Shown here in pieces: positions 46,046-56,313 of a DNA stretch of 64,000 nucleotides (position 1 is the first letter of the stretch; every line of letters starts with the position of its first letter). The translations under genes were made by a program, and so were the position numbers. The notes under the pieces are model-generated. The model had not been told where the DNA came from. It did not search any database and was given only the letters and a program-made list of their open reading frames with translations. The stretch is from assembly GCA_023512835.1 (NCBI GenBank), contig CM042092.1, positions 41,186,258 to 41,250,257 on the forward strand. Direction: 5' to 3'. The DNA is from Taxillus chinensis. Lineage: Eukaryota; Streptophyta; Magnoliopsida; Santalales; Loranthaceae.

Positions 46046-46790
46046 TGTAATAACCCATATTTTGGGATGTGGGGAGTTAGTCAATTTTACCTTTTTAGGT
46101 GGAAATTGTTGGGTTTTAGGGAGTTTTATTTCCACACACTTTGGTTAAATCATCTTGTATGTCGATAAGCAAGCAAGAGGCAAAGTTTGAGCCCAATAGG
46201 GAGTGCACGTGAGAATGCTTTCCACGTGCAGGGAGATTTTTGCATGGGAGCCTTCCTGATGTTGTTCCAAGTCTTGTGGTGAAATTATAGAGCATTTGGA
46301 GGTGCCCGTGAGAATGCACGTGAGAATGCTTCCTCACGTGCAACCTCCATTACCCTTGTCTTGTTGTTGTGATCCTCTTTTGCTAAAGGACCATGGTGAA
46401 ATTAGGAGTGCTTTGCCCTGTGTGGTTGCAAAAAGGTTGTAGTCTGTCATCAAAACTACGTCGTGTTGATGCTGGGATTCATTTAATCAGAACTACGTTG
46501 TTTTGAGGTTTTAGTTGTCTATATAAAGAGGTGAAGACTCCCTATTTTAGGTTTAGGGTTCTCTTCAGCCACTGCAACCGTTGTAGAGAGAGAGAGAGCT
46601 AGAGAGAGGGAAGGAAGGAGAGCTGCTGGTCGCTGCCAGAGCGTCATGCGTGGGGAAGACGGCGTCTAGCGCGGGAGCAAGGAGGATCTTCTTTAAGGTA
46701 GGGGTTTTGTCTTTCCCGGTCTGTTCTGGGGTTAGCCCAGCGTAGATGTTACAGAGTCTCTATGGCTATTATTATAATATTTATATGTAA

Positions 46791-46820
46791 ATCCATATAG
46801 GTGTGATCTCCTATATGGAT
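46791..46820 (+). other. Conserved transcribed stem-loop (F/G copy)
   Basis: Perfect 11-bp arms at 46791-46801 and 46810-46820, loop TGTGATCT, identical to the A copy although the flanking LTR is diverged. Confidence 0.7.
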
Positions 46821-47104
46821 GTTGGCCTTCAATGGCGCCCTGGGTGTGTTTCTGATGTTGGGTTGTTAGTGCATGTTACATGTTCGAGAAATGCTTGTGT
46901 TATTATGTTTGTGTGAATATGCCCAGTAAGTGTTTGTTTTTATGCCTGAGAGGCTGGATTTGTGGGTTTGTAAACACGTGCATGCTAAGTGTTTGTTTTT
47001 ATACCGGAGAAGCTGGGTTTGTGCACTTGTGAATGTGTGCATGCTAAGTGTTTGGTTTTATGCCTGAGTGACCAAGGTGTATGCTGTGAGCTTGTCTGTT
47101 TGGT

Positions 47105-47207
47105 ACTTGGCCTGAAGAGGCAGTTAAATCACTTGGCCTAAAGAGGCGGTTAAATAACTTGGCCTGAAGAGGCGGTTAAATAACTTGGCCTGAAGAGGCG
47201 GTTAAAT
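47105..47207 (+). repeat. 26-bp minisatellite, four copies
   Basis: Units start ACTTGGCCTGAAGAGGCGGT at 47105, 47131, 47157 and 47183. Related arrays on the other strand lie at 1-54, 13343-13420 and, in longer form, 17713-17851. Confidence 0.88.
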
Positions 47208-47760
47208 CACTTGTTTGATAGGTGGTTAAAGCGTTAGCCTGTGTGGCTGGGACTGAGGTTGTGTCGTTTGTGTGGTGTGAATTCCTTGTTATGTGTATGT
47301 CACATCACTGCACTGGTGCACACTCACATATAAATGATAGGTGCATGGGATGGGTTGGGGGAGACTTGATCCCTACTGAGCTGTGGTTGCTCACCCCTCC
47401 TACTGTGATGTGTTTTCTTTCAGGAACCTACAGGCGTTAGGTGGAATCCCGAGGTGGAAGACTGTATTGCTATATCGTTTCTTTTCGATTATGTTATTTT
47501 ATGGAAATTAATGAAACCCTTGTGGGGAGATATTGTAAAAGGATTTGGAATGTAATAAAGACATGTGTGGTTGTGAACATTTATTATGGGTTGAAGATAA
47601 ATAAAGATATTTAATTTACATCTTTGTGACTATCAGTGATGAATGTATACGTTGACCTGCATGAATGTTTGTTTTGTACATCCACCCCCTGCCCACCGAG
47701 TTGGGTATAGGGGAGTCATGAACCGGTTTCTTCGGGTTGGAAATTCGGGGCGTGACAGTA

Positions 47761-48225
47761 TGGTATCAGAGCATGGTCTAGTTGGCCTAGGGTAGTGGGC
47801 GGATCTGGTTATCTTGAGTCCTTTGGAGGGGCCTGGAGGGTGTACTTGGGGTAGTCCAGACCTGAGGTAGGATTTGCATGCATTGGCATTAGGGCACTAG
47901 TTGCATTTGTTGTTGTGTGTGAAGGTGTGGATAACTGTTAAAATTGTAATTGTGATAAATAAAATGTGACTAATGTGATAAGGTGTGAACTGTGCAACTC
48001 TGATTTTTTTTCTTGAAGTACCTTGAGCACGACTACAAGGAAAGGTCCTTATCTATTTGAGTTGTGTGCACTGTGAATTGAACTATGTGCAATGTTGATT
48101 GATGCAATGTGTGAAATGTGTGTGACGCCATGTACTACTTGACTTGATAGTGGGGTAGAGGTAGTGAAACTCGATAGTTGGCGTACACGTTCTGACGTTT
48201 GTGCTTTTTACTTCTTGTAGTAAGA
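47761..48225 (+). other. G primer-binding site and leader
   Basis: TGGTATCAGAGC at 47761-47772 (initiator-Met), then about 450 bp of leader to the gag ATG. Confidence 0.9.
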
Positions 48226-49560
48226 ATGCCACCGAGGAGAGTGACACGTGCGTCCGGGGCAGTGGCTGATGAGTCATCTGCCCATGAGGGTCCGGGTGCG
48301 GGGCAGTCCGCTGGAGGACATGCACTGTTGTTGGCGCAGCTGCGAGAGGGCATCCGACTGGAAGTCTAGGGGCTGAGGGAAGGTATCCGGCAAGAAGTCC
48401 GGGAGGAGGTGCGTCGTGAGATGGCGGCACAGCAGGTGGTGCCACCACCACCGCCACCACCAGCGGGGGAGTTACCAAGGGAACATGAGGGTTCACTGAG
48501 TGGCATACCGACTCGTGCAGAGGATGACGTGGTGATACGATTCCAAAAGGAACAACCTCCGCGATTCAAAATAGAGGGGGACCAGTGTTAGATGAGCAAA
48601 GGCTGAGACAGATCGAGCATGTGTTTTCCTTTCTCCTACCCCGGGAGGAGGATAAGGTGAGACTGGCCATTCGGAAGCTAAAGGGGAGTGCTCTGGAGTG
48701 GTGGTTAAGTGTCGCGGGGAGTTGTGCGGTGCAGTTCATGCTTTGGGAGGAGTTCCTATAGCTCTTCCATGATGAGTTCTTCCAGGAATCTTTAAGGTGG
48801 CAGAAGAGGGAGGAATTCGGCAACCTGAAGCAGGGGACAAAGACGGTGCCAGAGTATGAGCGCAAATTCCGGAGCTTGAGTAGATTTGCTCCCGAGACCA
48901 TGGCGCAGGAGGACCTAAAGGCCCACAAGTTCACCTTGGGTCTCAGGCCGGCCCTTAGGCAGAGGGTGGCAATTCTGCATTTGAAGACCTATGCTGAGGT
49001 TGTGGAGACGGCCCGTATAGCTGAGAGAGAGCTGGATGATAGGAGGCAGGCTCATCTAGGTCGCCAGTTGAAGAGTGCGCCTGATCGAGATTCAGGGTCC
49101 AAGAGGCTCAAGACTGAGGAGAGAGACGGCAGTTCTTTCCGCAGCCAGGGTCAACCATCTGTGAACCCAGGGGGGTTCACCTTTGGCGGTAGTGGACAGG
49201 GAGGTCCATCGGGGGGTCTACCTAGTGGTTGTCACTGCTGTGGGGAGAAGGGTCACTTCAAGGGGGAGTGTCCTAAGAAGGACTGGCGATACAACAACTG
49301 TGGACGAGAGGGCCATTTGCGCCGGGTTTGCAGGAGTAGCAACAGGGGAGCAGGGGGCGTGACATCTAGCATGAGGAGTGATGCTAGCTTCCGTACACCA
49401 GCTGAGAGGCCAGCTCATCAGTGGCAGGCCAGCCAGGCAGGATCTAGCCAGACCCGACCTCAGGGGAGGCCAGAGCGGCAGCAGACTGAAGCTAAAGGCA
49501 GTCTTGGCGGGAAGCGCCCAGTGAGTGAGCCGACCAGTGCCACAGGCCAAGGGAGGGTGT
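48226..49560 (+). pseudogene. gag: G gag
   Basis: ATG at 48226 (MPPRRVTRASGAVADESS). A TAG at 48366 interrupts the coiled region, the frame shifts near 48580-48590, and a further TAG (for CAG) lies near 48760. From 48846 the frame is open for 414 codons through the knuckle region (CHCCGEKGHFKGECPKKDW intact, CGREGHLRRVC with a changed first Cys) and into the protease. Very close to D and F. Confidence 0.92.
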
Positions 49561-50090
49561 TTGCGTCAGAGGCGACATACCAGGAGGAGGCTGAGCTACC
49601 ACCCCCACCGGCTGAGGGTGAGGCAGGACCATCGGTGGTTAGAGGTACCCTTTTAATCTCTCGTACATTAGCTTCTATTCTTTTCGATACGGGTGTATCG
49701 TGTTCTTTTGTTGCTGAGCTTGTGATAGATAGCTTGCGGTTGATTTGTGTGGAGGCAGTGAGGCCCCTAGTTGTTAAGTCTCCGGTGGGAGGTGTGATTG
49801 AGGTACGACGTGTATGTCGTGGCTGTGTGTTAACTATAGGGGATGTGGAACTTAGTTTCGATTTGTACGGGATGCCCTTGCGTGCTTCTGACCTGATCTT
49901 GGGTATGGATTGCCTTATGGCTTTCCAGGCCAAGATAGACTGTTATCGGCGGCGTATATCCTTCGTGACACCTGCAGGGACCTCTTGCACCCTGCAGGGG
50001 GAGTGGGACTGTGAGGCGAGTCAGGGCTGGGCCAGTGTTGGACCAGTGGGGTGCCATTACCCACAGGTTGGCATCCCTGACCTTTGCTGA
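49561..50090 (+). pseudogene. pol: G protease
   Basis: In the same open frame as the gag C-terminus: [19 protein letters not shown] with the DTG intact, then [18 protein letters not shown]. The frame is lost near 50020-50040, where the overlapping frame from 50011 carries on. Confidence 0.9.
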
Positions 50091-50838
50091 GGAAGGAAAA
50101 GTGGAAAAGAGAGTGTGGCCAGCAGTTGTTGACCAATTTCAGGATGTCTTTCCTAACCAGTTGAGGAGTTTACCTCCTAAGAGAAGTGTAGAGTTCACCA
50201 TTGAGTTGGTACCGGGGACTGGCCCAATCTCCCAAGTAGCATATCGTATGGGGCCAGCCGAGCTGAGGGAGCTGCAGAGGCAAATAGAGGAGTTGGTGGA
50301 CCAGGGGTATATCAGACCGAGTGCCTCACCCTGGGGTGCTGCGGTGCTCTTTGCTAAGAAGGTAGATGGCACGCTACGCCTTTGCATCGACTATAGGAAG
50401 CTGAATTCGGTGACTGTGAAGAACAAGTATCCATTGCCTCGGATAGATGACCTGTTTGACTAGTTGAGTGGAGCCCGGTGCTTTTCCAAGATAGATCTAC
50501 AGTCGGGGTACCATCAGTTGAGGGTTAGGGAGGAGGACATCCCTAAGACTGCTTTTCGCTGCAGGTATGGACACTATGAGTGGGTAGTGATGCCTTTCGG
50601 GCTCACTAATGCGCCGGCAGTGTTTATGCATTTGATGAACCAAGTCTTTGCCCCATACTTAGATTCGTTCGTTTTGGTGTTTATAGACGATATCTTGGTA
50701 TATTCCAAGACCGAGAGGGAGCATGTGGAACATCCGCAACAAGATGTTACAAACCTTGAGGGAACAGCGGTTGTTTGCTAAGTTCAGCAAATGCGAGTTT
50801 TGGATGTAAGAGGTCCATTTTCTTGGCCATGTGGTGTC
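50011..50838 (+). pseudogene. pol: G reverse transcriptase, cut by H
   Basis: Open 50011-50463, one TAG (for CAG) at 50461-50463, then open to 50781. Motifs [34 protein letters not shown] and an intact [10 protein letters not shown] frameshift lies near 50735. The sequence breaks at 50838 in the LGHVVS region where H begins. RNase H and integrase of G would lie beyond H, outside the window. Confidence 0.93.
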
Positions 50839-51499
50839 TGTCATCACTAGTTTTCGTCCGGGCCCTTTTGGGGTGGGCACAAACTAAACCAATGGTGAGA
50901 AATTTAGAGTCGCCACCAACTGTTTTTGGGGTACAGTTGGATACCCTCTACTTTGAGTAGTTTAAGGTGTGGTCTGCGTTATCAGATAAGGGTTCGTGAG
51001 TTGGTTACGTGTAGGGAAGGATTAGCACCCCTACAGCGCCCTTTCGGTATCTATTTTCGGAGGAGGAGGTTTTTATTTATTTTTACTGTTGTAATTGGGT
51101 CAAGGAACTATAGTTTTCCTAGAAAGTCTATGCTTTTATTTTACTAAGTTATTTGTTAAAGTTATGGTTAAAATTGTTTTACCATATATTTCTAAAGGAA
51201 ATCCTAAATGTTTTGTTTTTTTTGTTTTTTGTTTTGTTTTGTTTTTTTTTATTGTTGTTGTTTTTTTTTTAAATGGAACATGAAATCTTTTGGTATTTGG
51301 TTTGAAAACACCTTTTTTTTGCTTTTGTTTTTTTTGTTTTTTTTAACTAAGCCTTTTGGTTATTTTTATTATTTTTGTTTTATTTTTGGTATTGAAAAAC
51401 GTACTTGATAAATCTAAGAATGCTATACTTATCATCATTATTTTCTATTTTAAAAAAATGTTTTTTACATCTTTGTTTGTTTGTTTTTTTTATATTGGA

Positions 51500-51507
51500 A
51501 AACTAAC

Positions 51508-51553
<46 letters not shown>

Positions 51554-51933
51554 AACACTTTATTCTATTTATGTGAATTAAAAAAACGTTTTTACATCTT
51601 TTGTTTTTTTTTATATTGGAAACTTAACATAATAACAAAAAAACATTTATATCACTTTATTCTATTTATGCGAATTAAAAACATTTTTACATCTTTTGCT
51701 TTTTTTTTATATTGGAAAACTAACATAATAACACAATAAAACATTTATATCACTGTATTCTATTTATGTGAATTAAAAAAACGTTTTTACATCTTTTGCT
51801 TTTTTTTATATTGAAAAACTAACATAATAATACAAAAAAAACATTTATATCACTTTATTCTATTTATGTGAATTAAAAAAAACGTTTTTACATCTTTTGC
51901 TTTTTTTTATATTGAAAAACTAACATAATAACA

Positions 51934-52006
<73 letters not shown>

Positions 52007-52620
52007 ATTTATATCACTTCATTTTATTTATGTGAATTTAAAAAAACGTTTTTACATCTTTTGCTTTTTTTTATATTGGAAAACTAACATAATAACACAA
52101 AAAAAACATTTATATCACTTCATTTTATTTATGTGAATTTAAAAAAATTTTTTTATATTGGAAAATTAAAAAAAAAAAATAATTTTTTATATAAAAAAAA
52201 AAAAAAAAAACTTTTTTTTTGGGGAATTAAAAAACGTGTTTACATCTTTTTGCTTTTTTATATTGGAAAACTAACATAATAACACAAAAAAAACATTTAT
52301 ATCACTTTATTTTATTTATGTGAATTTAGAAAACGTTTTTACATCTTTTTTTGAAAAAAAATAAAAAAAAAAAAAGAAAAGCTTTTTTATATTGGAAAAA
52401 TAACATAATAACACAAAAAAAACATTTATATCACTTTATTTTATTTATGTGAATTAAAAAAACATTTTTACATCTTTTGCTTTTTTTATATTGGAAAACT
52501 AACATAATAACACAAGAAAAAACATTTATATCACTTTATTTTATTTATGTGAATTTTTTTTTTTACATCTTTTGCTTTGAAAACATACCTAATAAAACAA
52601 GAAAAATATATTTATATCAC
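51500..52620 (-). repeat. A/T-rich ~100-bp tandem repeat with poly-A and (TA)n
   Basis: About nine degenerate units, each carrying ATTTATATCACTTTATTCTA, then TTTTTACATCTTTTGC and ATATTGGAAAACTAACATAA. A run of about 65 A lies at about 51937-52005 and (TA)n at about 51512-51553. Unit spacing is about 98-105 bp where regular. Such tracts are prone to assembly error. Confidence 0.85.
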
Positions 52621-53901
52621 TATATTATTAAAAAAAATGATTTTTTACACTTTTTTTTTTGGAACATATGCCTCATAAAACCGTATATTTTTGTATTGAT
52701 TTGAGTTTTAAAAAAACATTTTTTTACCTTTTTTACCACAACAATAAAAACAAGCAACATAAAAATAACTAAACCCAAAAATTAAACAATTGTGTGGTAT
52801 GTGTACCGAAATACTAAATACAATCCCTTCTCTCTTTTTTTGTCTCTCTTTTTTTTGTTTTCTCTTTTTGTTTGTTGTTTTTTTTTTTTGCTTTGTACAT
52901 ATTACAATTACATACAACAAAATAAACAAACAAAAGTAAAGAATACAACAAGAAGAGAAAAAGAAAATAAAAATAATAATAAAAAAAATACAAAGAGATA
53001 AAAATAATATTACAGCGCCTAAACAAAAAAGAAAAGAGGAAACACAAATAACAAACAAAACAAAAAAAATGAAATTTAGCAATATAGCACAAAATAAGTA
53101 ATAATAAAAGGGTAGCGGAACCGACTTTATCGATCTTGATAGCGACACCACGTCCGAGCTATCCTGTGGGCGTTGGTAGTGTTGAAAGAAACTCCGAGTC
53201 CGGTGGAAAACTGTGAACTCGCCGGAGCTTGGCCGGAACTTGAAATCGATGCCGGAGACGGATCGGAACTTGGGAGGGATTGGAGAAAATTGGGTTTGAT
53301 TTATTGCTGTAAAGGAAGGGAGATATGTAATGATTTTTGGGTTTTTTTTTTGTTTGAACATTGAAAAATGAGAGAGGATGATTTTTTTTTTTGAGAATTT
53401 TCGTAGGATTTTTTTGGGATGAAAAATGATGTTTTTTGATTTGTGTTTTGGGAAAGGAGAGTGGAGAGGAAGGAAGAGAGAGTAGGCTTTTTTTTTTTGG
53501 AAAAATTCGTAGGACTTTTGGGATGAAATATGAGGTTTTTTGATTTGGGTTTTGGGAAGGAAAATGAAGAGAAAGGAAGAGGGAAAGTGGCTTTTTTGGG
53601 GGAAAATTTCATTTTTTTTTATGAAAAATGAGGGGTATTTATAGTTAAAGAAGAAGAAGAGAAGAGGGAAAAAAAAAAACGTCGGCGGTCTTATTCATGA
53701 ACAGATATACGGGTACCGTTCATGAACAAGACTTAGAGTTTTGAAATATTATTATTTTTATTCTGATTTTGTTTTTTTTCTTAAAAAATAAATAACAAAA
53801 AAAACAAAATACAAAAAAAACAAAAAAAACAACATGTCGAATTTATTATTATTTATTAATTAATTATTTTTTTATTTTATTTCATTTATTATATTTTTTT
53901 A

Positions 53902-53936
<35 letters not shown>

Positions 53937-53961
53937 TTTTAAATTTATATATTTTTGGGCC

Positions 53962-54061
53962 TGTGAACAGTACGTGGGTACTGTTCACACATGGTTTTTT
54001 TTAGTATTAGTTTTCGATTAATATTTTTCGGGCTGTGAACAGTACGCGGGTACTGTTCACA
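53962..54061 (-). promoter_or_regulatory. H U3 dyads
   Basis: Two perfect hairpins with identical 12-bp arms TGTGAACAGTAC/GTACTGTTCACA: 53962-53973 with 53978-53989 (loop GTGG), and 54034-54045 with 54050-54061 (loop GCGG). A looser relative (TTCATGAAC...GTTCATGAAC) is at about 53693-53726. All three lie upstream of the TATA-like box on the minus strand. Confidence 0.6.
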
Positions 54062-54408
54062 CATTTTTTTTTAAAAATAGCGAATATATATATCCAAATT
54101 CTCACAATGACGAGAGGATCATGATGGTAAGGTTCGTGACCTGATTTGGAGTGTGGTTTTGTAAGTCAATTATCATTTGACCGCTATTAGCGGTGTGAAC
54201 ACTGTTTTGACCATAACTTCGTCATTTGACCTCAGAATTGAGCATGGTCGGAGGTGTTGATTCTCAAATTTGATTTTCCATCACCTGTGACTGTCTTTTT
54301 CCCTCCCTTTATTTTAATGGTTACGCCTCTTTATTTTCTATACAAAGTCAATGACAGATATGGAATAATAAATATATATGTCCAACCCGGACAAAATGGG
54401 GTCCGACA

Positions 54409-54421
54409 GCTGCCCCTCTTT
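54409..54421 (-). other. H polypurine tract
   Basis: Minus strand AAAGAGGGGCAGC, immediately before the LTR start. A 16-bp perfect palindrome TGTTTGTATACAAACA (54428-54443) lies just beyond it. Confidence 0.8.
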
Positions 54422-54591
54422 GTGCATTGTTTGTATACAAACATTGTACAAAGATAAAAGGGAGTCATTTTGGATGGGTTGGAGTGCTTACCTGACTTAC
54501 CAAATGCTAAAGCAGAAGGAGAGTGGGATGTCGTGTCTATCTCCAAGCATGACAAGGGGTTTCTCAGGCCGGTGAATTTTGGACAATTTTG

Positions 54592-54913
54592 ACGAGGCAT
54601 TTAAGGCTTAACAGAGTTGGAAAAGGCATCCAATGCCTAACAAGAATTGAAAAGGCATCCAAAGTCTATCAGGAATTGAAAAGGCCTCTCAGGCCTAATA
54701 AGAATTGAAAAGGCATCCAAGGCTTAATAGAAAAGGGAAAAGGCATCCAAGGCCTCAAAGGAATTGAAATAGGCATCCAAGGCCTAACAAAAAAGGAAAA
54801 GGCATCCAAGGCCCATCAGAAAGGGAAAAGGCATCCAAGGCCCAACAGAAAGGGAAAAGGCATCCAAGGCCCAACAAAAAGGGAAAAGGCATCCAAGGCC
54901 TAATAGAATTTGA
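54592..54913 (-). repeat. H 3' UTR tandem array 1, 29-30 bp unit
   Basis: About eleven units of AAAAGGCATCCAAGGCCYAA plus a variable A/G tail. Tandem arrays at this place are a known feature of Tat-lineage elements. Confidence 0.9.
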
Positions 54914-54964
54914 AAAGGTTCGCAGAGGCAAGAATATTGCCGCCTACGATGCAAAGATACTTGG

Positions 54965-55165
54965 AAATTGAAAGCCTACGGCAACATAATAAGCTTGGAC
55001 TGAAAAATTGAAAGCCTACGAAGAACGTAATAGGCTTAGACTGAAAATTGAGAGCCTACGACAACGTAATAGGCTTGAACTAAAAATTGAGAAACTATAG
55101 CAACGTAATAGGCTTGAGCCGACAAATTAAAGCCTGCAACAACGTAATAGACTTGAACTGGAGAG
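54965..55165 (-). repeat. H 3' UTR tandem array 2, ~40 bp unit
   Basis: Five units containing ATTGAAAGCCTACG and AACGTAATAGGCTTG, unrelated to array 1 and separated from it by about 50 bp. Confidence 0.88.
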
Positions 55166-56313
55166 ATTTGTTGGAAACATCGATTGGTATTTGAGGGAGA
55201 TGTTTTGGGGGATTGGTGCGCTTGAGATCTGGGCTCCCTCTACGAGTTCACTCAAGGAGATCACTCTACGAGGTGACCCAAAGAAGATGGGAAGTTTGTT
55301 CGAGTGACGAAAGGGTGTTTTGGGGAAATGGCAAAGAAGGATTGAACAAGGGAAGCTTTTAGAGAGCTTAATGGAGAGCTTGCTGAGTATGAGCTCTTGA
55401 GATCTTCAGCGGCGGTGACGTTCCTGAAATTGCAGAATATGCTGAATGTATGCAAACGGTGCAGGGAATGCAATGTAATGTATGCGGAGATGCATAGTGA
55501 AATGTTTTAATGCTAAGGGTTCTACCGGGGCTGGGGATTCATCTCAATGCTGCTGGAGAGGTTGGCCGACATCTAACTTGTTGGGGAACTTGTTTCCCTT
55601 CTAGCTGGGGAGACCTTTCCATCTTTGTTGGGGAACTCCCTTTTTGTGGATGGGGGCTTGGTTGACTTAGCCTCACTGTGTTGAGGAGCTTGACTTGGGC
55701 ATAGACTGGATATGTTGCTACTCCATGTAGATATTGGTACTCTGAGTTGAGGAGCTTGATTGGTTTGACGTTTTTGAGCTTGTCCCAACTCATTATTTAA
55801 TGCCAAAGGAGCCTATTGGGGATTTTAAAATATTCTAATTAAATGTGAAATGAAGACGATGAAACATGATTAGGGAGATGAAAATAGGTTTTTTGTCGGT
55901 TTAATTCCACAAAACATACTTATATCATATAAAATGCCACTTGTCATCATCCAATAAACAGAATTACAAGTCTTAAAAGCATAATGTACAAATTTGATTT
56001 GAGTGTGCCTTAGGTTTGACCAAGTATTCCACTGTTTGTAGTTACTGCTGCTGGATGATGTTGCTTCCATTATTTGCAAAGAACCTTATTTTTTGAGGTT
56101 CTAATCCTTTCAACTTCTGATTGATTTTTATCCTTCAGGATTTATTGTTGGCTTTGTATTTTACCCTTGATGCCCTTTCGGGTTTTCACCAAGTCCGCCC
56201 TTGTTTCTTTTTTGTCTTTTATTGGAGCTTTGTATTTTACCCTTGATGCCCTTTTGGGTTTTCACCAAGTCCGCTCATTACAGGAATGTGAGTCTTGTTG
56301 GGAGGTATGAGAG
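55166..56313 (-). other. H 3' UTR remainder
   Basis: About 1.1 kb with no supported coding region. A direct repeat of about 50 bp (GCTTTGTATTTTACCCTTGA... to CAAGTCCGC) occurs at about 56150-56199 and 56227-56276, 77 bp apart. Confidence 0.7.

Larger units (their letters stand above)
46046..47757 (+). repeat. LTR shared by F (3') and G (5')
   Basis: 1712 bp, TGTAATAACCC...GCGTGACA. It is preceded by a polypurine tract and followed by a primer-binding site, so one LTR serves two elements. Hairpins 46204-46230 and 46314-46341 have CACGTG in both arms. Palindrome pair 46449-46470 and 46486-46507 (diverged), TATA-like TATATAA near 46520, GA run near 46585-46602, stem-loop 46791-46820, repeat array 47105-47207. 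Same subfamily as the B LTR. Confidence 0.93.
50839..54408 (-). repeat. H 3' LTR
   Basis: 3570 bp, on the plus strand TGTCATCACT...GGGTCCGACA. Contains the GAGTCGCCACC block typical of Tat/Ogre LTRs near 50909, an A/T-rich repeat field at 51150-52730, and a GA/CT-rich part. On the minus strand a TATA-like CTATAAATA lies near 53634-53644, with dyads upstream of it at 53690-54061. The open frame at 52708-53361 is low-complexity Phe/Lys and not credible. Confidence 0.85.

Noticed and set aside
51937..52005. Poly-A run as the tail of a processed pseudogene or LINE
   Set aside because: It lies within a repeat unit that continues on both sides, and there is no adjoining coding sequence or target duplication.
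52708..53361. 217-codon minus-strand ORF in the H LTR
   Set aside because: Phe/Leu/Lys-rich translation of A/T-rich low-complexity DNA.
54592..54913. CRISPR array
   Set aside because: The units run end to end without unique spacers, in a plant Tat element 3' UTR.
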